A DNA stretch of 64,000 nucleotides from GYS-P2D sp964414425. GTDB taxonomy: Bacteria > Bacteroidota > Bacteroidia > Chitinophagales > Saprospiraceae. Below the pieces are notes generated by a model, which saw nothing but the letters and a program-made list of their open reading frames with translations, was not told the origin of the DNA and did not search any database. A program made the position numbers and the translations under genes. This document shows positions 26,601 through 34,402 of the stretch, piece after piece. The stretch is taken from assembly GCA_964414425.1 (NCBI GenBank), contig CAYPWL010000008.1, positions 25,564 to 89,563 of the forward strand. The letters run 5' to 3'. Every line of letters begins with the position of its first letter. The first letter of the stretch is position 1.

Positions 26601-28108
26601 AGGAACGAGAACTGACCACGATAGAGAAGATCATTGTACGGCCATTGCTCTCCATACGAGAGGCAAGACTGACATACAGAGAGTCCCTCGGGACGGTGAT
26701 ACCTGGATTTACAGTGACACCTAACTTAATAGGCCTCAATTCTGGTGCTCCAGGAGTAGGATTTGTATTCGGCTTACAGCCTAATATTGATATTAATGAT
26801 CCTAATAACTTCCTACGTAATGCAGTGGAGCAAGAGTGGATAACACCTACAAGATTTCAAAATCAACAGATACAGCAAAACAATGTCCAAAACTATGAAG
26901 CTCGAATCACGGTTGAGCCATGGAAGGACTTTGATATAGATTTAAGATTCAATAAGAGGTTTACTCGTAATCATCGAGAAGATTTTGTTAATCGAGCGAT
27001 ACCTGGATCGGGTGAGGTAGACTTACAGCAAGTTGCTTTGCGAGATTTTGGAAGCTATGAGGTAAGCTTTTTTGCGGTCAACACACTGTTTAACTCCGAT
27101 ATTGATGGACTATTTGAGCGGTTTAGATCTTTCTTGCCGATCATATCCAATAGGCTCCCTACTACCGATAATGGACAGTTTAATAACAGTCTGCAGACGG
27201 GTTTTGCAGAGGGTCTTGGATCAGAGCATGTAGATGTGCAGATACCTGCCTTCTTAGCTGCTTATACTGGTAAGAACCCAAGGACGATAGACTTAGATGT
27301 AACTGATAATATAGGGCGAAGAGGATTTATCCCAAGGCCTAACTGGCAGTTGCGGTATAATGGGTTGAGTAAGCTGAATTGGTTTAAAGACATATTTTCC
27401 AACATCAGTATAGCGCATGGATATACCTCAACACTTGGGGTCAATAGCTTCCAGACAGATTTACAGTTTGACAACGCTAATCCATTTGCCATTGATCCGG
27501 ATATTCAGAATAGAAACTTTTTTGCGCGCTTTGAAATTCCGCAGATTGTCATTGAAGAGCGCTTTCAGCCAGTTATCGGTATAGACTTTAAGACTAAAGG
27601 AAATATTACGGCTAACTACGAATTTGCCAAATCGAGAGCTCTTGAACTGGCAACAGGACTCGGACAGATTACCGAGCGCAATAGCACTGAGCATACAGCA
27701 GGTTTTGGATGGATCATGGATGATGTGAATATTGGATTCTTGACAGGGCAAAAGAAGACCAGTCGTAGTAGAGGCCGAAATAATACAGAATCTGATAATC
27801 CAGAGTCGGCAAGGCCAGCGGATCCACGTAATCCAGCGGCTAATTTCCAACGTAGACTCCAGATCAACATGGACTTAAGTATAAGGGACGATGTCACGTT
27901 GATACATAACATAGGACAATTTAGTCCTGCAGAGCCTATACGAGGAACATTCACGGTACAACTCAGTCCGTCTGTAGAATATGACATAAATAAATACTTC
28001 GCACTGAGACTATTTATGGATTACAATCAGACTAAGCCTAAAATATCCGGAGGGTTTGATGTTACCAGTGTGAATTCAGGATTGACGGCAAGATTTAATC
28101 TTCAATAA
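20693..28108 (+). CDS. sprA: Cell surface protein SprA, type IX secretion translocon
   Basis: The 2471-residue protein is SprA (Sov), the giant outer-membrane beta-barrel that forms the export channel of the type IX secretion system. After a signal peptide (about residues 1-25) come the characteristic N-terminal segments (VAVWIV... then DYETGQY-like linker and SLDFSRGFKIDPMSEIDISAQL), then repeated strand-rich blocks with many Asn/Asp/Arg aromatic turns, as expected for a 36-strand barrel. The length matches the known range of about 2300-2500 residues. Two Arg/Ser-rich linkers are seen near residues 1943 and 2353 (GGRSASRSRSR and KKTSRSRGRN). The lipoprotein gene after it begins 11 bases past the stop, so the two form an operon. 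Confidence 0.96.
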   Translation: MKISSKSLVAVWIVMISWSYHNLLASTVIGPDDGVYIVETAVDTIPLRDRYGDFVTEEYYNPFDITPSIVEQTVEYDIETGQYVVMEKIGDQFYRTPTYLTLEEYLDWQQEKQEKEHLRKLTGTKSLDFSRGFKIDPMSEIDISAQLADRLFGGTEVSVKPVGNVDVSLGYDFQILEGGANLTDENRFTGGINFDQDINIGVDGSIGEKLNLGFSFNNQATFDFDNQLNLGYLADAFDEDGIIKNIEAGNVSFPLQSQLINGSQDLFGLKTELQFGKFRLTAVASQSRSEAETLSLENGNLIQEFELRPDDYDENRHYFISHYNRGIFEDAMSTIPQVRSLMRITNLEVWVTVQPNDDLQGTRQVAAISFLGESDTDNFSSPNTMWQPNNNVSPVFLDVDGNQLPDNDNSELFGRLVNDDQTRQFDNTQILLRSRYGLTQVEDFEVQTMRRLQPSEYTFNPELGFISLNVRLQPTQVLGVSYEYTYTLNGNEVYKVGEIANESNTGGIDEEDNPAPTDVLYVKMLKRSIRRVDLPAWDLMMKNIYSLNSASLSEDGFELDVFFEDFLTGTLKRFIPEPGFDRTPLLNLFQLDRLNSRNDPQQDGVFDFIPGVTVNTRTGSIIFPVLEPFGNSLRELLNNDEELFERYGFPELYENTVTIARENLEKNRFILKGELKSNFSSEISLGSFNIPRGSVTVRAGSQELREGIDYEIDYGIGRLKILNDAFIQQGVPINVSFEDQNLFGLQQKTLFALRGELEVSDNLRIGATYQRLFERPFTQKVNLGDDPINNRIFGLDLNYTSEAPFLTRLVDKLPFYSTNEPSSLTVSAEVAAIKPGTNNAINDPTTESPAVSIDDFEGATSSIPLGNSPTRWTLASTPFFFSESEFANDLSYGANRALINWYVVNDFSIRTAEDNADSYTRRIDQTELFDRQLDVSQIPDLLTFDVSYYPAERGPYNYDTPQGTATSAGIEVNPQNEEVALRDPASRWGGIMRFLDTNNDFQAANIEYIDFWMLNPFMPRRDGDHLPEESGTLVFDLGNISEDVLNDNIQSYENSLPLPDEIVATRETVWGEIPLRVPNVDAFDRNNFDAQDLGFDGLDDGNERDQFRDYIDQVSTLGLVNLADPSNDNFVSFRDDEVYPPGTPLLERYKRFNHPQGNAQNNTGRQVGLGNPEPDTEDLNGNRSLEKSESFWEYALPIENLNGELDLDGLDLVVTDERILINPQTQQEEKWYRFRIPLASGRPINGIEGFQSIQFMRMYMTGFDTPKTFRLADFELIRNQWRRLPIDETCTDDGNPNSVEWIIDEVGVQENSQRLPFNYILPRGIVQERFVSTFTNVLQDENSMSASVCNLPDSCEVMAYRLTEIDMRLYDSLELFVHAEARDELLQDEELSAFIRLGSDFSNNYYEYEIPLTLSDPDNIDGNFRQTVADQAAYTMEVWREENKFDFDLSLFTDAKIQRNLEGIPKTDVWELPTGDPNKENARIRIKGNPTLGLVKGIVLGLRSNKGREEDICAEVWFNELRLKGLNNRGGAAGVARVDLQLADLGNVTMSGNFSTIGFGQIDQQLQERQLDLVTEYDVAANLELGKFTPESWGLSVPFYYQYAKSVRQAEFDPYNTDLRVDTLKSIENFPDIEDIEERSKERTTIQTINFTNVRKQRTNDKAPKPWDISNVTASYSHTRTTYSDDILQEEQTVDQRGDLTYGYSTNVDPIKPFDGIKSKALKLIKEFNFNPVPNTISFSTQLRRLQNRRIFRLPDPAPIDQGGEGVTYAFDDQRFNWTRNYGLNWDLSKSLKLNYSSTASAVVDELRQVGVAEDVESRDWVNEFGENVTDQVRSNENFPKEYRRDNLRDFGRLQNFNQDLSINYTIPFKYIPGLDWITARANYNANYIWNAGSLSLRSLIEPDFPTAQPWHTIQNDQTRSVNATLDFEKLYDKIPYLKKLQGGRSASRSRSRNARGSSAAEDAKKPNKKERELTTIEKIIVRPLLSIREARLTYRESLGTVIPGFTVTPNLIGLNSGAPGVGFVFGLQPNIDINDPNNFLRNAVEQEWITPTRFQNQQIQQNNVQNYEARITVEPWKDFDIDLRFNKRFTRNHREDFVNRAIPGSGEVDLQQVALRDFGSYEVSFFAVNTLFNSDIDGLFERFRSFLPIISNRLPTTDNGQFNNSLQTGFAEGLGSEHVDVQIPAFLAAYTGKNPRTIDLDVTDNIGRRGFIPRPNWQLRYNGLSKLNWFKDIFSNISIAHGYTSTLGVNSFQTDLQFDNANPFAIDPDIQNRNFFARFEIPQIVIEERFQPVIGIDFKTKGNITANYEFAKSRALELATGLGQITERNSTEHTAGFGWIMDDVNIGFLTGQKKTSRSRGRNNTESDNPESARPADPRNPAANFQRRLQINMDLSIRDDVTLIHNIGQFSPAEPIRGTFTVQLSPSVEYDINKYFALRLFMDYNQTKPKISGGFDVTSVNSGLTARFNLQ

Positions 28109-28119
28109 GGATGGTTATA

Positions 28120-29193
28120 ATGAGCAGATATCTACTCCTGATCGTCACCAGTTTCTTGATCATTTCCTGCGGGAGTGATTGCGAGGAACTGATGTGGTTT
28201 AGGGATAGCGATGGTGATGGTTTTGGTGATCCTAATGTTATGGAGTTTGGATGTGATCCTATTGATGGATTCGTGTCTAACAGTGTAGACGACGATGACA
28301 ACTGCAGCATAAGAGACTGGCGCATTTTCTACCAAGATCGAGATAGTGATGGATTGGGGGGTCGATTGTCTAAGACCTTCGATTGTAGCAATCCAGACAT
28401 GAATAACTTAGTCGCTAACGGCTATGATCTGGATGATTCTGTCTTGTCTGGTCCTGACGAGTTGGTTAATATAGTGATTGACTTTCTTGAGGGGTTCGAG
28501 ATCACAGATACGTCTATCCTCAGTGTCTTGGTCCCTGGTCTTCCCGAAGACGATGGTTTTATCCAGCACAGCACGCTTTATGCGGATGGTATAGATGGAT
28601 ATCTGCCCTTATTCAGACAGTTCAATAAGCAAAATGAAATACTGACTTTCAATGTGTTTACTGATGACGACCATGTGATCGCACACATTTTATACGGTGG
28701 TCGATGGAACAATAGGGTTCCGCAGATTGCATTAGAAGTGTTCAGGATAGAAGATGGCAGTATTGCAGAGCACTGGGATAATATAGAGGATATTGTTTCT
28801 GAAGACCAGACGCCTCAGATAATCGAGACCGCACCGTCTGATGTTGGTGCTAATGAAATCCTTGTCCGTAATATGATCTCAGACGTATTCGTCAATGATG
28901 ATCCTACTAACGTTGAACTATATTTCAGTCCTAACTTTGTAGATCACAGTTCGAGATCATTAAGTTTTGAGGCACTGATGTCCGCAGAGAATAATCCGCG
29001 ATACGATGATATAGAGCTATTGTTTGGATCTGACAACCTAATTCTTGCAGGAGTACAAGGGGCTCCAGATGAGTTGAATAATATCGAAACCTATTTTGAT
29101 CTATATGTGATCAATGATGGCTTGATTACAGAGCGGTGGCAGACGATCCAGTCATTAACTGATGCCTTCCTACATATGAATGGTAAGTGGTAG
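28120..29193 (+). CDS. Lipoprotein with Asp-rich repeats and two SnoaL-like domains
   Basis: The chosen start, ATG at 28120, follows an AAGGA sequence by eight bases; an ATG at 28111 would add three residues. The 357-residue product has a lipobox LIISC (Cys17). Residues about 27-85 carry two Asp-rich, calcium-binding-like stretches (RDSDGDGFGDPN and QDRDSDGLGG) of thrombospondin-3 or metal-chelating type. Two NTF2/SnoaL-like domains follow, at about 113-225 and 245-355; the first has FIQHSTLYADGIDG and VFRIEDGSIAEHWDNI, the second FVDHSSRSLSF and VINDGLITERWQTI. SnoaL-like proteins are usually enzymes or ligand-binding domains; the substrate here is unknown. The gene sits directly after sprA. 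Confidence 0.82.
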   Translation: MSRYLLLIVTSFLIISCGSDCEELMWFRDSDGDGFGDPNVMEFGCDPIDGFVSNSVDDDDNCSIRDWRIFYQDRDSDGLGGRLSKTFDCSNPDMNNLVANGYDLDDSVLSGPDELVNIVIDFLEGFEITDTSILSVLVPGLPEDDGFIQHSTLYADGIDGYLPLFRQFNKQNEILTFNVFTDDDHVIAHILYGGRWNNRVPQIALEVFRIEDGSIAEHWDNIEDIVSEDQTPQIIETAPSDVGANEILVRNMISDVFVNDDPTNVELYFSPNFVDHSSRSLSFEALMSAENNPRYDDIELLFGSDNLILAGVQGAPDELNNIETYFDLYVINDGLITERWQTIQSLTDAFLHMNGKW

Positions 29194-29209
29194 AGGCCGT
29201 CCAGTTGTC

Positions 29210-29437
29210 TCACTTTGGGTTTGATTGATAATTTGGCTTTTTCTCAACCGACCTTTTACCCATATAGGTCATTATACATCCAATAATCATCAAGAGTGGA
29301 ATCTCTTCAAAATAATTTGATTCGATAATATTAGCCCGTAGTAATCGCACTGTGTATAATATTACGGTCATCATTACTCCTATGACCAGACCTGTCCATA
29401 TCCAGTTGTTTCCTTTGTACAGTTTTTTCAGTTTCAT
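29210..29437 (-). CDS. Small two-helix membrane protein, paralogue of the next gene
   Basis: The 75-residue product has two predicted membrane helices (about 13-33 and 45-60) and a Lys-rich C-terminus. It aligns with the 71-residue protein encoded just upstream on the same strand: NNWIWTGLVIGVMMTVILYTV against GRWWIFNGVVFGLFMLVILEL. The two genes are 17 bases apart and are probably co-transcribed and derived from one ancestor. Function unknown. Confidence 0.65.
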   Translation of the reverse strand: MKLKKLYKGNNWIWTGLVIGVMMTVILYTVRLLRANIIESNYFEEIPLLMIIGCIMTYMGKRSVEKKPNYQSNPK

Positions 29438-29454
29438 GTTTTTGCGGATACGAT

Positions 29455-29670
29455 CTAAAGGTACTTAAAATAGAGTTTCATAATGAATGCGTAAATCAGA
29501 CCTCCAAGTAAGTAAATCGGAAATCCTACTGTGACCAGTTTAACCCAATTAATTGGGGCCGATTTAATCAGTGGTAGGATAAGCTCAAGAATTACGAGCA
29601 TGAAAAGTCCGAATACCACTCCGTTGAATATCCACCATCTCCCTTCAAAATCTTCTGGTTTAGGGCCCAT
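29455..29670 (-). CDS. Small two-helix membrane protein
   Basis: The 71-residue product has two predicted membrane helices and the WWxxNGVVFG start also seen in its paralogue downstream. It is the first gene of a two-gene unit, divergent from the M1 peptidase with 45 bases between. No family recognised; the duplication supports both as real genes. Confidence 0.65.
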   Translation of the reverse strand: MGPKPEDFEGRWWIFNGVVFGLFMLVILELILPLIKSAPINWVKLVTVGFPIYLLGGLIYAFIMKLYFKYL

Positions 29671-29715
29671 ATAGAATTATTAATATCTTTCTACTGTCTT
29701 TACAATATAGTGATT

Positions 29716-31335
29716 ATGAGAATATGGATGTTGTTGTTGTCAGTAGTCCTGAGCTGTGCGATCTATGGTCAAGAGTATAGTCAGGCAGATACCTTGCGTG
29801 GATCGATAACACCTGAGCGAGCGTGGTGGGATCTGGGCTATTATCATCTCGATATAGAAGTCAATCCATATGATAGCACGATTATGGGGTCTAATGAGGT
29901 CCAATACACAGTGCTCGAAGGAGGTGATATTATGCAGATAGACTTACAAGAGCCATTGCAGATCACTCGGGTGACTCAGGATGGCCAAGAGCTGGAGTTC
30001 ACTCAGAATGGTCCTGCCCATCATATCCATCTAACTAAGGAGCAGAGAGTAGGTGAGGTCAATAGCATCATCGTACACTATGGAGGCAATCCGCATATCG
30101 CTCAGCGAGCGCCATGGGATGGAGGGATCACCTGGACCACAGACAATAATGGCAATCCATTCGCCGCAAGTTCTTGTCAGGGTATCGGAGCGAGTATATG
30201 GTGGCCCTGCAAGGATCACATGTATGATGAGGTAGATAGCATGCTTGTCACAGTTAAGGTGCCTGAGGGGCTGATGGATGTGGGTAATGGACAGCTGCGA
30301 TCCAAGACGGTAGCTGACGGCAAGGTGACTACAGAGTGGTACGTAGATAATCCGATCAATAACTATGGCGTCAATATCAACGTCGGAGACTATGTTCATT
30401 TTGATGAAGTGTATCAGGGAGAGGCTGGCGCACTCAACTTAGATTATTATGTATTGAGAGATAATCTGGACAAGGCGAAAGAACAATTTAAGCAGGTGCC
30501 TATGATGATGGATGCCTTCGAGCATTGGTTTGGACCTTATGCCTTTTATGCGGACGGATTTAAGTTAGTAGAGGCGCCCTATCTCGGGATGGAGCATCAG
30601 AGCTCGGTCACTTATGGTAATAAATACGTTAATGGCTACCTCGGTCAGGACTTAAGTGGCTCTGGATGGGGTTTGAAGTTTGATTTTATCATCATCCACG
30701 AGGCAGGTCATGAGTGGTTCGCGAATAATATCACCTATCGAGACATCGCCGATATGTGGGTTCACGAAGGATTTACCGCTTATAGTGAGTCAATTTATGT
30801 CGAGTATCACTATGGTAAGGAAGCCGGAGCTGATTATGTCATCGGCACAAGATCGCGCATAGCTAATGATAAACCTATCATAGGTACATATGGCGTCAAT
30901 GCTCGAGGCTCAGGAGACATGTATTATAAGGGTAGCAACCTGCTACATACGATAAGACAGATCGTGGGAGACGATGAGCTCTGGCGGACTACGCTGAGAG
31001 GACTTAATAAAGAGTTCTACCACAAGACCGTGACTACGCAGCAGATAGAGCAGTATATGATTAATCAATTGGGTATAGACCTGACAGATGTCTTTGATCA
31101 ATATCTACGAGATCACCATATCCCTATCTTAGAATATAGGATAGGTCGCAATGGACTCGCCTACAGATGGTCCAATGTGATGCCTGGATTTGATATGCCT
31201 GTAGATGTTATGATCAATGAGACTGAGGAACGATTGAATGCGTCTACTTTTTGGAGGACCCTTTCATTTGATCAAGAGATTCACACGGTCACTGTGGATC
31301 GAGACTACTATGTGGCAAGCATGAAGGTATTCTAA
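29716..31335 (+). CDS. M1-family metallopeptidase (aminopeptidase N-like)
   Basis: The ATG at 29716 gives a protein of 539 residues that starts with a signal peptide (MRIWMLLLSVVLSCAIYGQ). A GTG six bases upstream would only add two residues. The zinc motif HEAGHEW is at about residues 328-334, with the third ligand Glu in WVHEGFTAYSE 18 residues later. The usual GAMEN substrate loop appears as YLGMEHQSS. The fold is therefore an exported M1 aminopeptidase, shorter than the canonical 850-residue enzyme because it lacks the large C-terminal domain. It should trim N-terminal residues of peptides in the periplasm. Confidence 0.93.
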   Translation: MRIWMLLLSVVLSCAIYGQEYSQADTLRGSITPERAWWDLGYYHLDIEVNPYDSTIMGSNEVQYTVLEGGDIMQIDLQEPLQITRVTQDGQELEFTQNGPAHHIHLTKEQRVGEVNSIIVHYGGNPHIAQRAPWDGGITWTTDNNGNPFAASSCQGIGASIWWPCKDHMYDEVDSMLVTVKVPEGLMDVGNGQLRSKTVADGKVTTEWYVDNPINNYGVNINVGDYVHFDEVYQGEAGALNLDYYVLRDNLDKAKEQFKQVPMMMDAFEHWFGPYAFYADGFKLVEAPYLGMEHQSSVTYGNKYVNGYLGQDLSGSGWGLKFDFIIIHEAGHEWFANNITYRDIADMWVHEGFTAYSESIYVEYHYGKEAGADYVIGTRSRIANDKPIIGTYGVNARGSGDMYYKGSNLLHTIRQIVGDDELWRTTLRGLNKEFYHKTVTTQQIEQYMINQLGIDLTDVFDQYLRDHHIPILEYRIGRNGLAYRWSNVMPGFDMPVDVMINETEERLNASTFWRTLSFDQEIHTVTVDRDYYVASMKVF

Positions 31336-31437
31336 ATGAATCTGATCAACTGTCGATAATCTACCGATACTCATCAGTCATTTGGTGATAACACACATTT
31401 TCAGGGTATATTGATATCACATTAATATCACTACGCT

Positions 31438-32292
31438 ATGAAAGAAAATGTTGTAACGGCGATCTCAGGATGGATCATCCTGCTATTATTAATCCCAATA
31501 CTTGCAGCTATAGCCTATGGATTGAGAATGATCGGGTTGGAGCCACCAGCCTTATTGATTCCAATTATTATCTCGGGGATATTTGTGCTGAAAGGATTCA
31601 TGGTCATCTATCCTAACCAGTCTAATGTGATGACCTTCTTAGGGAAGTATGTCGGAACCGTTAAGCAGAATGGTTTTCTGTGGGTGAATCCACTCTATAG
31701 CAGAACTAAGATTAGCCTAAGAGCTCGAAATTTTGATAGTGAACGGGTGAAGGTCAACGACAAGCGAGGTAATCCAATCTTGATCAGTGTGATTCTGGTG
31801 TGGAAGGTTGACGAGACTTACAAGGCGGCATTTGATGTCAGTGATTATGAGAGCTTCGTGAAGGTCCAGACCGACGCTGCTGTCCGTAAACTGGCTGGTT
31901 CATACTCCTATGACAACTTTGATGACAACCAAGAAGAGATCACCTTGAGATCTGATACAGGAGAGGTCAGTATAGCCCTCGAGAAGGAGCTGGATGATCG
32001 TCTTGCCATGGCGGGCATAGAGGTCATTGAGGCAAGGATAGGTTACTTGGCATATGCTCCTGAAATTGCGTCAGCAATGCTCAAGCGTCAGCAAGCAGAA
32101 GCTATAGTTGCGGCACGATTGAAGATAGTAGAGGGTGCCGTGAGCATGGTAGAGAATGCACTCGATCAACTATCCCAAAAGCAAATCATCGACTTAGATG
32201 AAGAGAAGAGAGCCACGATGGTCAGTAATCTGATGATCGTGTTATGTTCTGATAAAGAAGCCACACCAGTGATTAATGCGGGCACACTGTAA
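31438..32292 (+). CDS. SPFH-domain membrane protein
   Basis: The 284-residue protein has two N-terminal membrane helices (about 10-30 and 38-57) followed by the SPFH/band 7 domain (VIYPNQSNVMTFLGKYVGTVKQNG, VNDKRGNPILISVILVWKV, AVRKLAGSYSYD, MAGIEVIEARIGYLAYAPEIASAMLKRQQAEAIVAARLKIVEGAV) and a coiled-coil C-terminus. Such proteins form large ring assemblies in membrane microdomains and affect proteases or secretion. It stands alone, about 100 bases downstream of the M1 peptidase. Confidence 0.92.
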   Translation: MKENVVTAISGWIILLLLIPILAAIAYGLRMIGLEPPALLIPIIISGIFVLKGFMVIYPNQSNVMTFLGKYVGTVKQNGFLWVNPLYSRTKISLRARNFDSERVKVNDKRGNPILISVILVWKVDETYKAAFDVSDYESFVKVQTDAAVRKLAGSYSYDNFDDNQEEITLRSDTGEVSIALEKELDDRLAMAGIEVIEARIGYLAYAPEIASAMLKRQQAEAIVAARLKIVEGAVSMVENALDQLSQKQIIDLDEEKRATMVSNLMIVLCSDKEATPVINAGTL

Positions 32293-32361
32293 GCTCGATG
32301 CGCTATCACCAGAAGTAAAAAATTAGTGGAAGATGAGCCTGATCATTCAGATCAGTCTCTC

Positions 32362-33393
32362 TTAATCCATAGTAACGTCAAGCTTCTTAATTTTTCCTTT
32401 GCGTTCTACTTCTACGCTAACTGTTTGGCCACTTTCTACTAATCCTACGAGCATGGTCAGTTCACGATAAGACGTCACGACATTATCATTAAATCTCTTG
32501 ATGACATCACCAGACTTCATGCCTGCCTTATCCGCGGCCGATTCAGAGAGGACATCCGCTATAGCTACACCGTCGCGGGCATCTTCGATCATCACGCCCA
32601 ATGAAGCACCCTGGCCAAGTTTCTTTTGAGGTGAAGCACCCGGAGCGAATCCCTCAAAGTCAAAGGAGCGAAACGGATTGCCATCATCTCCGAGATTAAA
32701 TCCTCTGAGTAAAGAGTCCAGATTAGGTGTGCCAAATGATCTGAATATTGAGTCTATGTCAATGCCAAAGTTAGAGTCGCCGAAGTTGAAAAAGAATTCC
32801 TCGCCAGTGCCAAAATCCTCGGGTAAGTCAAATGAGAAACTGTTAGATCTCTTTCTTTTGAGGTTGACATATTTCTCTATTTCGTCGCCATCACGATAGA
32901 TGACGATTTTGACTTCGTCACCTGCTTTTCTTCCTTTTAATATGTCCTTGATATCTTCATAGCTGACTATGGGAGTATCCTCGATTGAGATGATCTCATC
33001 GCCTGGTCGGATGTCACTATCGTCAGCACCAGTACCTCCATAGACATCAACTACAGATGTGCGACCATTCTCAAATGATAAGCTCAAGCCGATAGAAACC
33101 TCTGACGACTCACTGCCGTCATTGAGCCATTCGCCCCATCCATCAAATGCACTTGGTCCAAATCCTAAGGACTCGATATCCCATTGGCCAAAGGGCCTTT
33201 CGTCTGTCTCTAAGAGTTCTTCAAGTTCCTGATCGCTAAAGTCATTGCCTTGTTTTCGGATGATCTTTTTGGACACTTCATTGCCATTTTCATCGATTGT
33301 CTTTTCGATGATGATGACATCTTTTTCTGTTGACTGGGCGTGGGCGCCAATCCAAGCAATACTTACGAGTAGGATGGTTGATAATAATCTCAT
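32362..33393 (-). CDS. Exported protein with two PDZ domains
   Basis: The 343-residue protein has a signal peptide (cleavage near AHAQ), an acidic region, a first PDZ domain (about 95-170: DIRPGDEIISIEDTPIVSYEDIKDILKGRKAGDEVKIVIYRDG), a Phe/Asp/Gly-rich linker (about 180-255) and a second PDZ domain (about 260-343: LGVMIEDARDGVAIADV to the end). There is no protease catalytic triad, so it is a PDZ scaffold rather than a DegP-like protease. PDZ domains of this kind bind C-terminal or unfolded peptide segments in the periplasm. Confidence 0.9.
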   Translation of the reverse strand: MRLLSTILLVSIAWIGAHAQSTEKDVIIIEKTIDENGNEVSKKIIRKQGNDFSDQELEELLETDERPFGQWDIESLGFGPSAFDGWGEWLNDGSESSEVSIGLSLSFENGRTSVVDVYGGTGADDSDIRPGDEIISIEDTPIVSYEDIKDILKGRKAGDEVKIVIYRDGDEIEKYVNLKRKRSNSFSFDLPEDFGTGEEFFFNFGDSNFGIDIDSIFRSFGTPNLDSLLRGFNLGDDGNPFRSFDFEGFAPGASPQKKLGQGASLGVMIEDARDGVAIADVLSESAADKAGMKSGDVIKRFNDNVVTSYRELTMLVGLVESGQTVSVEVERKGKIKKLDVTMD

Positions 33394-33553
33394 AGTTAAT
33401 CTGCTTAATACATTTTAATTGTCCAACTAAATTAAGTAGCTATATGGGTATCATGCTTTGCCGATATAGTTAAAGGATGGTTAAACGCAGTAATTACTAC
33501 AGCTTGTGTGCTGTGGCAAGCAGGATCTATTAAGGATGTGGCCTCAGCTCAGC

Positions 33554-34189
33554 TTATAATTCCTTGAGATAATCGGACAACTTCTTAGTGATATCCAGAG
33601 CAGGATCATGCACTACGGCATGCAGGCCGACCTCTTGAGCTCCTCTGACATTGTCAGCATTGTCATCTATAAATATGGTTTCGGATGGAATAAGTTGACT
33701 GTCAGCAAGGACATATTCATAGATGTCATGGTTAGGTTTGCGATACTTGATTTCATGCGAATAGTACGCCTTGATAAAATGATCTTTTTCAAATGAGGCA
33801 GGATCTATATTAATAACTGGCAACATCTTTTGTCTGACGTAGGTGAGGTGCGTATGGTTTGTGTTGCTCAGTAGATACACGTTATAATCTGAATGCAGGC
33901 TTTTCACAAAATCGAGTTTGTGCGTTGATATACTCAGTAACATAGCATTCCATGCATCTACGAGCGCTCGTTCAGTTACGATATCGTCGGTAAGTCTTTG
34001 GAGTCTATGGAGAAATGCGCCCTCTCCGAAATAGCCCATCTCATATTCATCGAGTATCAGCTGGACATGAGCTGGTATATCCCCATCGATCGAAAGCAAT
34101 TCCTTCAGGCGATCGAATGATAGGGAGTAATCCAGATCAAGCAGGATGCCGCCAAAATCAAAAACGATGTTCTTTATCGTGTGCCTCAT
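33554..34189 (-). CDS. HAD-superfamily hydrolase
   Basis: The 211-residue protein is a class IA haloacid dehalogenase-type phosphatase. The nucleophile motif is FDFGGILLDLD, with a cap of alpha-helical type, motif II LLSNTNH, motif III KYRKPNHDIY and motif IV FIDDNADN. Such enzymes dephosphorylate small metabolites; the particular substrate cannot be read. It is a stand-alone gene. Confidence 0.93.
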   Translation of the reverse strand: MRHTIKNIVFDFGGILLDLDYSLSFDRLKELLSIDGDIPAHVQLILDEYEMGYFGEGAFLHRLQRLTDDIVTERALVDAWNAMLLSISTHKLDFVKSLHSDYNVYLLSNTNHTHLTYVRQKMLPVINIDPASFEKDHFIKAYYSHEIKYRKPNHDIYEYVLADSQLIPSETIFIDDNADNVRGAQEVGLHAVVHDPALDITKKLSDYLKEL

Positions 34190-34273
34190 ATCATAAAGCT
34201 ATGTAAATAAATACATCATTTTGTAGATACCCAAGCAGCGAATCATAAGTCGCGATCGTCATTGTTACGTTGC

Positions 34274-34288
34274 GGTGCAGCGTGCACC
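34274..34288. repeat. Perfect GGTGCA hairpin
   Basis: GGTGCA-GCG-TGCACC, six pairs with a three-base loop, lies in the spacer between two minus-strand genes. No T tract follows closely, so it is only a possible structural or binding site. The spacer (34190-34402) also holds a ten-base inverted repeat (34315-34324 and 34381-34390) and a 22-codon reading frame with a signal-like start. Confidence 0.3.
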
Positions 34289-34402
34289 ATCGATAAGAGA
34301 AGAATTTTTTTGAAATCCTCTGAGGTCGTCTAACTGAACTTTATGAAAAAACTATTCTTTTATTTAACTCTATCTACGCTCTCAGAGGATACTTCTCACC
34401 TT

